Under the pieces are notes generated by a model. It was not told the origin of the DNA and did no database searches. It saw only the letters and a list, made by a program, of their open reading frames with translations. This document shows, in pieces, positions 18,400 to 26,139 of a stretch of DNA of 64,000 nt. The DNA is taken from contig NZ_LT985808.1 of the NCBI RefSeq assembly GCF_900291465.1, forward strand, positions 3,465,228 to 3,529,227, given 5' to 3'. Each line of letters begins with the position of its first letter. Positions within the stretch are counted from its first letter, which is position 1. This stretch comes from Bacteroides sp. Marseille-P3684 (GTDB lineage Bacteria > Bacteroidota > Bacteroidia > Bacteroidales > Bacteroidaceae). The position numbers and the translations under genes were made by a program.

Positions 18400-18860
18400 G
18401 TCAGACCGACTGACACAGGCCGTCAGCAAGTCACAAAGATACGTTTGAAACAAGCCATCTTCCAAAGGAGAAATTTAAGATTTAGGATTCTTTTTGGATA
18501 AGATTCTCATTTGTATATCATACACTTATAGAATATTTTTCACACGATTTTTCGTTTCATCCCGTACTTGCAGGGCTGACTGGCGTACTTCGGTTTGAGA
18601 AAAAGACGTAAGTCTCGCGTATGCGGTACCTGCCCCGGGAAACGAATTGTTAAAAGGGACCGTCCGTTTTGTCAGAATGCAGCCGCACTTCCACTTTTGC
18701 TTGACAGATTTCACAGAATGGGGCTTTTGCCCTAACGCATACTTTTCAAAATCCGGGCAAACTAGCGCGCAAACGTAAATGAATGCAAACAAAAAGCCGA
18801 AAAAGAGGACTTGGTTTTAGAAAACTATACACTTCATTTTCGAAATCCTTACATTTTAAC
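18400..18860. other. non-coding spacer with no recognised gene
   Basis: Between the paralog trio and pheS. A short minus-strand frame (18526-18792, 88 codons) covers most of it, but its composition and a start inside repeats do not convince me. A TACGTTTG on the minus strand at 18770-18777 matches the -7 consensus without a -33 partner. Confidence 0.4.
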
Positions 18861-18864
18861 GCTC

Positions 18865-18944
18865 AAACAATATTGTTTCACGCGTCAAACACTTGTGTTT
18901 GGGAAGTCAAACAATATTGTTTCACCTCCCAAACAATATTGTTT
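18865..18944. repeat. tandem palindrome array A, 4 units, 22-bp period
   Basis: Palindromes of 14 bp start at 18865, 18887, 18909 and 18931, exactly 22 bp apart. Units 1, 3 and 4 are the perfect palindrome AAACAATATTGTTT; unit 2 is AAACACTTGTGTTT, which keeps symmetry by paired changes. Spacers between units are 8 nt and vary. A weak fifth unit may lie one period to the left (AAAT...ATTT at 18843-18856). Confidence 0.85.
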
Positions 18945-19018
18945 CGTCCGAGAAAGTCAAATGTTTGGAATATGAAACGCAAAAACATCAAGTTTCGTTC
19001 GCTGGAAGAAGAACCGTG

Positions 19019-19333
19019 TCAACAAATCGGATGGTAATAAAAGGGAGGGATATTTCCGTTTACAGGAAAACAGGTGAACCGTGTTTCATCTTTACACATG
19101 GCAGATGGAAAGCGCCAGGAGCTTATCGGCGACAATCTGCATTTTGCGAATCGTCTGAGAAGGGCCTCGGAATCCACGAAAGCGTATTTTGGTGCGAGGA
19201 AGGGCACCAGGAAGGGCTTCGTTTGACAAAATGTCAATTCCGGGAAGCGACGGGACCGGAAGGCAGAGCGTCCGCTCGTCGGCTGACAGAAAGGGAAGCA
19301 GAATGAAAATATTTCCTCGTCGGCTAAAAACAA
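19019..19333. repeat. second copy of the degenerate dispersed repeat
   Basis: Related to 10650-10994 (shared GGTGC-AGGAAGGGC and CGTTTGACA blocks in the same orientation). No gene is supported here. Confidence 0.45.
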
Positions 19334-19354
19334 CCATTATTCCACAGATTTCAT

Positions 19355-19362
19355 TACCTTTG
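19355..19362 (+). promoter_or_regulatory. -7 box for pheS
   Basis: TACCTTTG, a perfect TAnnTTTG, 44 bp before the pheS ATG. No good -33 at 19 nt. Confidence 0.5.
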
Positions 19363-19406
19363 CAACGATTTTGCACACAGACAAACAAAACATTAAGGAC
19401 ACAATA

Positions 19407-20441
19407 ATGATAGCAAAGATTCAACAACTTCTATCAGAGGTAGAGGCCTTGAAGGCCAACAGTGCCGAGGAACTGGAAGCACTGCGCATCAAATACCTCA
19501 GCAAGAAAGGGGTCATCAGTGAACTGATGGCGGACTTCCGCAATGTGCCGGCTGAACAGAAAAAGGAGGTCGGCATGAAGCTCAACGAACTGAAACAACG
19601 CACGCAGGAGCGCATCGCCGCCCTGAAAGAGGTGTTCGAGAGTCAGGACCACGGCTGCGACGAACTCGACCTGACCCGCACGGCTTACCCCATCGCCCTG
19701 GGCACACGCCATCCGCTCTCCATCGTGAAGAACCAAATCATCGACATATTCGCCCGCATGGGCTTCAACATCGCCGACGGTCCCGAGGTGGAGGATGACC
19801 TCCACGTCTACACGAAGCTGAACTTCGCCGCCGACCACCCGGCACGCGACATGCAGGACACCTTCTTCGTGGATGTCGACCCCGACGACGTGACGCGCAA
19901 CGTCATCCTGCGTTCGCACACCAGCTCCGTGCAGGTGCGCACCATGGAACGCCAGCAACCGCCCATCCGCATCATCTGCCCGGGACGTGTCTACCGCAAC
20001 GAGGCCATCAGCTACCGTGCACACTGCTTCTTCCACCAGGTGGAAGCGCTCTACATCGACAAGGGGGTATCGTTCACCGACCTGAAGCAGGTGCTGCTGC
20101 TCTTCGCACAGGAGATGTTCGGCAGCGACACGAAAATCCGTCTGCGTCCGTCCTACTTCCCCTTCACGGAACCCAGTGCCGAGATGGACATCAGCTGCAA
20201 CATCTGCGGCGGCAAGGGCTGTCCCTTCTGCAAGGGTACCGGATGGGTGGAAATCCTCGGCTGCGGCATGGTGGACCCCAACGTGCTGGAAGCCTGCGGC
20301 ATCGACAGCAAGGTCTACAGCGGCTACGCACTGGGCATGGGCATCGAGCGCATCACCAACCTGAAATACCAGGTGAAGGACCTGCGCATGTTCTCCGAGA
20401 ACGACGTCCGCTTCCTGCGCGAGTTCGAGGCTGCCAACTGA
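19407..20441 (+). CDS. pheS: phenylalanyl-tRNA synthetase alpha subunit
   Basis: 344 residues from MIAKIQQLLSEVEALK; 12 in-frame codons upstream belong to the leader. An N-terminal coiled coil (1-85) binds tRNA; the catalytic core has GDGPEVEDDLH-like IADGPEVEDDLHVYTKLNF, TSSVQVRTME, GRVYRNEAISYRAHCFFHQVE (motif 2) and the motif 3 GYALGMGIERITNLKY. SCNICGGKGCPFCKGTGWVEILGCGMV is the alpha-subunit insert seen in this group. The beta subunit gene pheT is not adjacent, as is usual in Bacteroidales. Cytoplasmic. Confidence 0.98.
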   Translation: MIAKIQQLLSEVEALKANSAEELEALRIKYLSKKGVISELMADFRNVPAEQKKEVGMKLNELKQRTQERIAALKEVFESQDHGCDELDLTRTAYPIALGTRHPLSIVKNQIIDIFARMGFNIADGPEVEDDLHVYTKLNFAADHPARDMQDTFFVDVDPDDVTRNVILRSHTSSVQVRTMERQQPPIRIICPGRVYRNEAISYRAHCFFHQVEALYIDKGVSFTDLKQVLLLFAQEMFGSDTKIRLRPSYFPFTEPSAEMDISCNICGGKGCPFCKGTGWVEILGCGMVDPNVLEACGIDSKVYSGYALGMGIERITNLKYQVKDLRMFSENDVRFLREFEAAN

Positions 20442-20458
20442 CGTACCGGTGCATGCGT

Positions 20459-20505
20459 GAAAGGCTTATCTGCCGGCAAGGAGTCTGCCGACGGGTAAGC
20501 CTTTC
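20459..20505 (+). terminator. hairpin after pheS
   Basis: GAAAGGCTTA pairs with TAAGCCTTTC, enclosing a smaller CTGCCGGC/GCCGACGG-like stem. It lies 18 bp past the pheS stop; no long U-tract, so termination strength is uncertain. Confidence 0.5.
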
Positions 20506-20544
20506 GCCCAAGCGCCCTATCCAAGCAAGAACTTTTACCATACA

Positions 20545-21741
20545 ATGAAGGACAGACTATTCACTCCCAGCTACTATTTCATCCTGGCAGCCAACTTCCT
20601 GCTGTTTTTCGGATTCTGGTTCCTGATGCCCGTGCTTCCCTTCTACCTCCAGGAGGTCTTCCGGGTCAATGAGTCGGGCATCGGCATCATCCTGGCTTCC
20701 TACACGGTGGCATCGCTCTGCATCCGTCCGTTCTCGGGCTATCTCATCGACACCTTCGCCCGCAAGCCCCTCTACCTGCTCGCCTATTTCGTGTTCACCT
20801 GCATGTTTGCCGGCTACATCGTGGCAGGCGCCCTCACGCTGTTCGTCATCTTCCGCTTCATCCACGGACTGTCGTTCGGCATGGTGAGCGTCAGCGGAAA
20901 CACCATCGTCATCGACATCATGCCGTCGTCGCGACGTGGCGAGGGACTGGGTTACTACGGACTGGCAAACAATTTTGCCATGTCGACGGGACCGATGGCA
21001 GGACTTTTCGCCCACAATGCCGGTGCCTCGTTCACGCTCATCTTCACCTGTTCGCTGCTGTCCGCCGCGTTGGGGTTCGTCATGGCAACCCTGGTGAAGA
21101 CACCCTACAAGGCACCCGTCCGTCGTGAGCCCATTTCCCTCGACCGCTTCATCCTCCTGAAGGGCATGCCGGCGGGACTCGCCCTGCTGCTGCTCTCCAT
21201 CCCCTACGGCATGACGACCAACTATGTCGCCATGTATGCGCAGGAAATCGGGTTGGATGTCGAGACAGGCTTCTTCTTCACCTTCATGGCGGTGGGCATT
21301 GCCATCTCCCGACTGTTCTCCGGACGGATGGTCGACCGGGGAAAAATCACCCAGGTCATCTCGGCAGGCAACTGTGTGGTCATCGTCTGCTTCTTCCTGC
21401 TGGCAGCCTGCGAGAACCTCTACGCCTGGTCGGCAACGGCAGCCGGCTACCTCTTCTTCGGTGTCGCCCTGTTCCTGGGCATCGGGTTCGGCACCATGTT
21501 CCCCGCCTTCAACACGCTCTTTGTCAACCTGGCTCCCAACAGCCAGCGCGGCACAGCCACCTCGACCTACCTCACCTCGTGGGACGTAGGCATCGGTCTG
21601 GGTATGGTGGCAGGCGGATACATCGCCCACATCAGCAATTTCCACGACGCCTACCTGTTCGGTGCCACGCTCACCATCATCTCGGCGCTCTATTTCCGTT
21701 TCAAGGTCACTCCACATTTTAATCATAACAAGGTAAGATGA
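20545..21741 (+). CDS. major facilitator superfamily transporter
   Basis: 398 residues with about 12 hydrophobic segments and the loop motif GYLIDTFARKPLYLLAY (a G-x3-D-x2-R-R/K-type motif) after the second. Further MFS hallmarks: FRFIHGLSFGMVSVSGNTIVIDIMPSSRRGEGLGYYG (the motif C-like region of drug/H+ antiporters). Inner membrane efflux or uptake; substrate not deducible. The stop overlaps the nth start by 4 bp (ATGA), so the two are translationally coupled. Confidence 0.88.
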   Translation: MKDRLFTPSYYFILAANFLLFFGFWFLMPVLPFYLQEVFRVNESGIGIILASYTVASLCIRPFSGYLIDTFARKPLYLLAYFVFTCMFAGYIVAGALTLFVIFRFIHGLSFGMVSVSGNTIVIDIMPSSRRGEGLGYYGLANNFAMSTGPMAGLFAHNAGASFTLIFTCSLLSAALGFVMATLVKTPYKAPVRREPISLDRFILLKGMPAGLALLLLSIPYGMTTNYVAMYAQEIGLDVETGFFFTFMAVGIAISRLFSGRMVDRGKITQVISAGNCVVIVCFFLLAACENLYAWSATAAGYLFFGVALFLGIGFGTMFPAFNTLFVNLAPNSQRGTATSTYLTSWDVGIGLGMVAGGYIAHISNFHDAYLFGATLTIISALYFRFKVTPHFNHNKVR

Positions 21742-22433
21742 AAAAACAAGAACTCTATGACCGGGTCATGGCGTACATGCGCGAGGCAATCCCCGTCGCC
21801 GAGACCGAGCTGCACTACCGGAACCCCTACGAACTCCTGGTGGCAGTCATCCTCTCGGCGCAATGTACGGACAAGCGGGTGAATCTCATCACCCCTGCCC
21901 TGTTCGAGGCATACCCCACCCCGGAAGTGATGGCAGCCGCCACCCCGGAAGCCGTCTTCGAGTACGTCCGCAGTGTCTCCTATCCCAACAACAAGGCCAA
22001 GCACCTGGTGGGCATGGCACGCATGCTGGTCAATGACTACCACGGCGAGGTGCCCGACACGCTGGAGGAACTGGTCAAGCTCCCCGGCGTGGGACGGAAG
22101 ACAGCCAACGTCATCCAGGCGGTGGTGTTCAACAAAGCCGCCATGGCAGTCGACACCCATGTCTTCCGTGTGAGCCACCGCATCGGACTGGTCCCCGACC
22201 GTTGCACCACCCCGCTCAGTGTAGAAAAAGAACTGACAAAGTATATCCCCGCAGAGGTCATCCCCACTGCCCACCACTGGCTCATCCTGCATGGACGTTA
22301 CACGTGCATCGCCCGTCGGCCGAAGTGTGAACAATGTGGTCTGAATTTGCTATGCAAACATTACAAAAAGGAGCACAAACTCCGGGAAGCTGACAAATCT
22401 GAAACCAATCCGGGTACTTCCGAAGCGAAATAA
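21738..22433 (+). CDS. nth: endonuclease III
   Basis: 231 residues. DNA glycosylase/AP lyase for oxidised pyrimidines in base excision repair. Helix-hairpin-helix LPGVGRKTANVIQAVVF with the catalytic Lys, the catalytic Asp in VDTHVFRVSHRIGL, and the 4Fe-4S loop CIARRPKCEQCGLNLLC (C-x6-C-x2-C-x5-C). A short C-terminal tail beyond the cluster is rich in charged residues. Coupled to the MFS gene. Confidence 0.97.
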   Translation: MKKQELYDRVMAYMREAIPVAETELHYRNPYELLVAVILSAQCTDKRVNLITPALFEAYPTPEVMAAATPEAVFEYVRSVSYPNNKAKHLVGMARMLVNDYHGEVPDTLEELVKLPGVGRKTANVIQAVVFNKAAMAVDTHVFRVSHRIGLVPDRCTTPLSVEKELTKYIPAEVIPTAHHWLILHGRYTCIARRPKCEQCGLNLLCKHYKKEHKLREADKSETNPGTSEAK

Positions 22434-22446
22434 GCCGGGCAAACGC

Positions 22447-22477
22447 CTTGACTGAAAGCATAAAATTCCTACCTTTG
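22447..22477 (+). promoter_or_regulatory. sigma-ABfr-type promoter of pgk
   Basis: CTTG at 22447-22450, 19 nt, then TACCTTTG at 22470-22477. Both boxes and the spacing match the Bacteroidetes -33/-7 consensus. The start point would fall near 22484, giving a leader of about 50 nt. Confidence 0.75.
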
Positions 22478-22532
22478 CGTGCACAGAATATTGCCAAGAA
22501 CTAAAATCCATATAACAAAAATCAAAAACACT

Positions 22533-23789
22533 ATGCAAACCATTGACAACTTCAATTTTGCCGGAAAGAAGGCATTTGTCCGTGTAGACTTCAACGTTCC
22601 CCTGGACGAGAATTTCAACATCACCGACGATACCCGTATCCGTGCAGCCATGCCTACCTTGAAAAAGATCCTGGCCGATGGCGGTATGCTGATCATTGCT
22701 TCTCACATGGGACGCCCCAAGAAGAACCCGGATCCCAAGTATTCGTTGAAACACATCCTGGCTCATGTATCTGAAGTGTTGGGCGTAGATGTCAAATTTG
22801 CTGACGACTGCCAAAAGGCTCAAGATATCGTGGCTTCCCTGAAACCGGGCGAGGCTGTCCTGCTGGAGAACCTCCGCTTCTATGCAGAAGAGGAAGGCAA
22901 ACCCCGCGGTCTTGCCGACGATGCTTCGGACGAAGAGAAGAAGGCTGCCAAGAAGGCCATCAAGGAAAGCCAGAAGGAGTTCACCAAGGTGTTGGCTTCC
23001 TATGCTGACTGCTATGTGAACGACGCCTTCGGTACGGCACACCGTGCACATGCCTCAACGGCTCTCATCGCCGACTACTTCGATGCCGACCACAAGATGT
23101 TCGGTTACCTGATGGAGAAAGAGGTGAAGGCTGTCGACAAGGTGATGAACGACATCAAGCGTCCGTTCACTGCCATCATGGGCGGCTCGAAGGTGTCGAC
23201 CAAGATTGAAATCATCGAGAACCTGCTGACCAAGGTGGACAACCTGATTCTCGCCGGCGGCATGACCTACACGTTCATGAAAGCCATGGGCGGAACGGTT
23301 GGTACTTCCATCTGCGAGGAGGACAAGCTCGACCTGGCGCTGGACATCATGAAGAAAGCCAAGGAAAACGGCGTGAACCTGGTACTGGCTGTCGACACCA
23401 AGGTGGGCGATGCCTTCTCCAACGACGCCAACACGAAGATTGTTCCTTCCAAGGAAATTCCCGACGGATGGGAAGGTATGGACATCGGTCCGAAGTCCGA
23501 GGAACTGTTTGCCAACGTCATCAAGGGTTCGAAGACCATCCTGTGGAACGGTCCGACCGGCGTGTTCGAGTTCGACAACTTCTCACACGGTTCGCGTGCC
23601 GTGGGTGAAGCCATCGTGGAAGCTACCAAGAACGGTGCCTTCTCACTCGTGGGTGGCGGCGACTCCGTGGCTTGCGTGAACAAGTTCGGCCTTGCCAGCG
23701 GCGTATCTTACGTGTCAACCGGTGGCGGCGCCTTGCTGGAAGCCATCGAAGGCAAAGTACTGCCGGGCATCGCAGCCATCAAAGGCTAA
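22533..23789 (+). CDS. pgk: phosphoglycerate kinase
   Basis: 418 residues starting [27 protein letters not shown]. Glycolytic enzyme that forms ATP from 1,3-bisphosphoglycerate. The substrate arginine region [37 protein letters not shown] and the nucleotide loop [14 protein letters not shown] are intact. Like many Bacteroidetes enzymes it is slightly longer than the 390-residue average. Stand-alone gene with its own promoter and terminator; a high-expression gene. Confidence 0.98.
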   Translation: MQTIDNFNFAGKKAFVRVDFNVPLDENFNITDDTRIRAAMPTLKKILADGGMLIIASHMGRPKKNPDPKYSLKHILAHVSEVLGVDVKFADDCQKAQDIVASLKPGEAVLLENLRFYAEEEGKPRGLADDASDEEKKAAKKAIKESQKEFTKVLASYADCYVNDAFGTAHRAHASTALIADYFDADHKMFGYLMEKEVKAVDKVMNDIKRPFTAIMGGSKVSTKIEIIENLLTKVDNLILAGGMTYTFMKAMGGTVGTSICEEDKLDLALDIMKKAKENGVNLVLAVDTKVGDAFSNDANTKIVPSKEIPDGWEGMDIGPKSEELFANVIKGSKTILWNGPTGVFEFDNFSHGSRAVGEAIVEATKNGAFSLVGGGDSVACVNKFGLASGVSYVSTGGGALLEAIEGKVLPGIAAIKG

Positions 23790-23812
23790 GGCTATTGGTT
23801 TGTATACCCCAC

Positions 23813-23875
23813 TTTCGCAGACTCCGACAGCTGCCGGGCAAGCTCTTGTCAACGGACAGGCCGGAGTCTGCGAAA
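23813..23875 (+). terminator. pgk terminator
   Basis: TTTCGCAGACTCCG (23813-23826) pairs perfectly with CGGAGTCTGCGAAA (23862-23875), 24 bp past the pgk stop, with a small inner stem and CTTTAATT after it. Confidence 0.7.
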
Positions 23876-24070
23876 CTTTAATTCCATGAAGAAAGAGGCT
23901 GTCTCAACCTGCACATCAGGCCAGTTTCTTGCATGCAGACGACGCAGGGTTCCTGCTTCCCAGTGCAACGGGAAGGACTTTCCCCGCATCAGCGGTGTCC
24001 TCTGCGCCTGAAGCACAAGCCTTGAGACATCCTCTTTCTTTTGTCTTTCTCACCCATCCATCGTTCAGCT

Positions 24071-25030
24071 ATGAGACTAAAAGCTACAGCCCTTCTCTGC
24101 TTCTGTCTGGGACTCGTGTCCCTGACTTCATGCGGACTGTTCCGGAAGGAGAAACCCGTCGCCGTGAAGCCCGACCTGGTCATAGGCTACTTCCCGTCGA
24201 GCGACATGCTGCCTTTCTACCTGGCACTCCAACAGGGATACTTCGATTCGTTGCAGGTCAGACCATTCTTCCTGCGGATGGAATCGAAGCTTCAATGTGA
24301 CACGCTCTACCGCAAGGGGCGGCTTGACGGCTGCATCTTTGACCTGACCGATGCCCTGCGCATGTCTGCACAAGGCAACCGCATCCATCCCGTCATGGGC
24401 AACGAGGGGTGCTTCTACCTGCTCGGCACGCCCGACTCGACCATCCTGACACACACTGCCCTGAAGGACCGCACCATCGCCGTGGCAAGCTATACGGCTG
24501 CCGACTACCTTGCCGACCGCCTCATCCACAGTGCGGGACTGACCAACGACGAGGTGAGCAAACCGGCCATCGGCGACAACGTGACACGGATGGAGATGCT
24601 GCTCAACGGACAGGTGGATGCCGGCATCTTCCGCGAACCCTACTCCACACAGGCGGTGCGGAGGAAAGCCCTGAAGCTGTACTCCTTCCGCGAGCTTGAC
24701 GAAATCACCACCGTGACAGCATTCAGCCAACAGGCTCTGAACAAGAAAGCCGAGTCCATCCGCAAGCTCATCCGGGCATACGACCGGGCAGTGGACTACA
24801 TGAACTCCCACCCCGTGAGAAGCTGGTACCGCCCTGTGGCAGACAGCATCGGCTTCCCCCACTGGAAGGCGCCCATCCGCATCGCCCCGTTCCACCGGGC
24901 ACGCCCCATCCCGCAAGCACACGTCGATTCTGCCGCCCAATGGATGAAGCGCTACGAGCTGATTCCGGCAGGATTCTCCGCTGACATTGTCGACCGCACC
25001 GTGCTGAACAGTCTGAGGAAGAAGAACTAA
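24071..25030 (+). CDS. SsuA/NMT1-like periplasmic substrate-binding lipoprotein
   Basis: 319 residues from MRLKATALLC. Lipobox LTSC near residue 20, then a type II periplasmic binding fold: DLVIGYFPSSDMLPFYLALQQGYFD, DGCIFDLTDALRMSAQGNRI, TIAVASYTAADYLADRLI and QVDAGIFREPYS, as in binding proteins for sulfonate, nitrate or thiamine precursors. Attached to the inner or outer membrane by a lipid anchor. It is followed after 29 bp by a porin gene, with no permease or ATPase gene in the window, so it is unclear which transporter it serves. Confidence 0.8.
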   Translation: MRLKATALLCFCLGLVSLTSCGLFRKEKPVAVKPDLVIGYFPSSDMLPFYLALQQGYFDSLQVRPFFLRMESKLQCDTLYRKGRLDGCIFDLTDALRMSAQGNRIHPVMGNEGCFYLLGTPDSTILTHTALKDRTIAVASYTAADYLADRLIHSAGLTNDEVSKPAIGDNVTRMEMLLNGQVDAGIFREPYSTQAVRRKALKLYSFRELDEITTVTAFSQQALNKKAESIRKLIRAYDRAVDYMNSHPVRSWYRPVADSIGFPHWKAPIRIAPFHRARPIPQAHVDSAAQWMKRYELIPAGFSADIVDRTVLNSLRKKN

Positions 25031-25059
25031 CATTCCCCTTTTTCATCGAACATTGAACC

Positions 25060-26124
25060 ATGACTTATAAACGATTCTACGCGCTGTTGCTGGCAGCACT
25101 GCTGGTCCTGCCTGCCTGCGCCCAACTGAAACTGAAAGAGATTGCCAGCGTCCCGCAATTCGGGGGTTACCTCGTCGGACGCGCCCAATATACCAACGAC
25201 CGCACCTCCAAGAATGGGGGCGGCTTTGACCTGCGCATGGTGCGCGGCTACGTCAAGGGAACCATCCTGAAGGAGTGGAACTACTACATCCAGCTGGAGT
25301 ACAGCGGGGCACCGGGAGTGGACAAAGGGGTCCGCCTGCTTGATGCCTACGGCGAGTGGAAACGCTTCCCCGAATTCAGCGTGAAGTTCGGACAGATGAA
25401 GCGCGTCTTCACCTTCGAGAACCCTTACAGCCCCTGGGATACGGGGTTCGGCAACTACTCCCAGCTGGTGCAGAAGCTGGCAGGCATGAGCGACCGTGTG
25501 GGCGAACATTCGTCAGGCGGACGTGATGCCGGCATCGTGGTGCAGGGCGATTTGTTCCCTGCCGAAGACCACCGCTGGTTGCACTACCAGGTGGGCGTGT
25601 ACAACGGACAGGGCATCAACCACTCTGACGAGAACAAACAGAAGGATGTCATCGGCGGTCTGTGGGTATCCCCGACCAAGGAACTGCAAATCGGTGCCTT
25701 CGGCTGGACGGGACGCTACACAAAGAACAATGTCACCGTCGACCGCAACCGCATGGCTTACGGCATCAAGTACGAGGGCGACTGGACGGTGCGTGCCGAA
25801 TATGCCACCTCACAGGGTGGAAAGACCGACAACCGGTTTGCCGCCACACGCGCCGACGCCTGGTATGTCTCCGTGGGGGCTCCCCTCTGCAAGAAGCTGA
25901 AGGCCTATGCCGTGTGGGACGTGTACCGCGACGAGAAGACGAGCGACACACAGAATGCCCTCTACACGCTCGCCCTGAACTACCGACTGTGGAAGAACCT
26001 CATGATACAGGGCACCTACAGCTACACCGACGGCAGCCAGGCCGCCTACTCCGACACAGGAGAACGGAGCGTGAGCAAGAACAACTACCACACCGCCATG
26101 CTCCAGCTTTACGTACGTTTCTAA
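25060..26124 (+). CDS. OprO/OprP-type porin
   Basis: 354 residues. Signal peptide MTYKRFYALLLAALLVLPACAQ, then an outer-membrane beta-barrel with alternating strands and aromatic girdles: FGGYLVGRAQYTNDRTSK, LRMVRGYVKGTILKEWNYYIQLEYSG, KFGQMKRVFTFENPYSPWDTGFG, ending in F as barrel proteins do (LQLYVRF). This matches the phosphate-selective porin O/P family, though the substrate need not be phosphate. It lies 15 bp before the TPR gene. Confidence 0.85.
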   Translation: MTYKRFYALLLAALLVLPACAQLKLKEIASVPQFGGYLVGRAQYTNDRTSKNGGGFDLRMVRGYVKGTILKEWNYYIQLEYSGAPGVDKGVRLLDAYGEWKRFPEFSVKFGQMKRVFTFENPYSPWDTGFGNYSQLVQKLAGMSDRVGEHSSGGRDAGIVVQGDLFPAEDHRWLHYQVGVYNGQGINHSDENKQKDVIGGLWVSPTKELQIGAFGWTGRYTKNNVTVDRNRMAYGIKYEGDWTVRAEYATSQGGKTDNRFAATRADAWYVSVGAPLCKKLKAYAVWDVYRDEKTSDTQNALYTLALNYRLWKNLMIQGTYSYTDGSQAAYSDTGERSVSKNNYHTAMLQLYVRF

Positions 26125-26139
26125 TCACTGCATACGACA

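Noticed and set aside
18526..18792. 88-codon minus-strand frame
   Set aside because: No credible start or domain; I have a vague memory of similar hypothetical entries but nothing to support a gene.
18865..18944. array A as simple AT-rich low complexity
   Set aside because: The 22-bp phase and the palindromic unit are exact across four copies.
23880..24070. possible mobile-element end (GAGGCTGTCTCAA) between pgk and the lipoprotein gene
   Set aside because: Only one end-like stretch; no partner or transposase.
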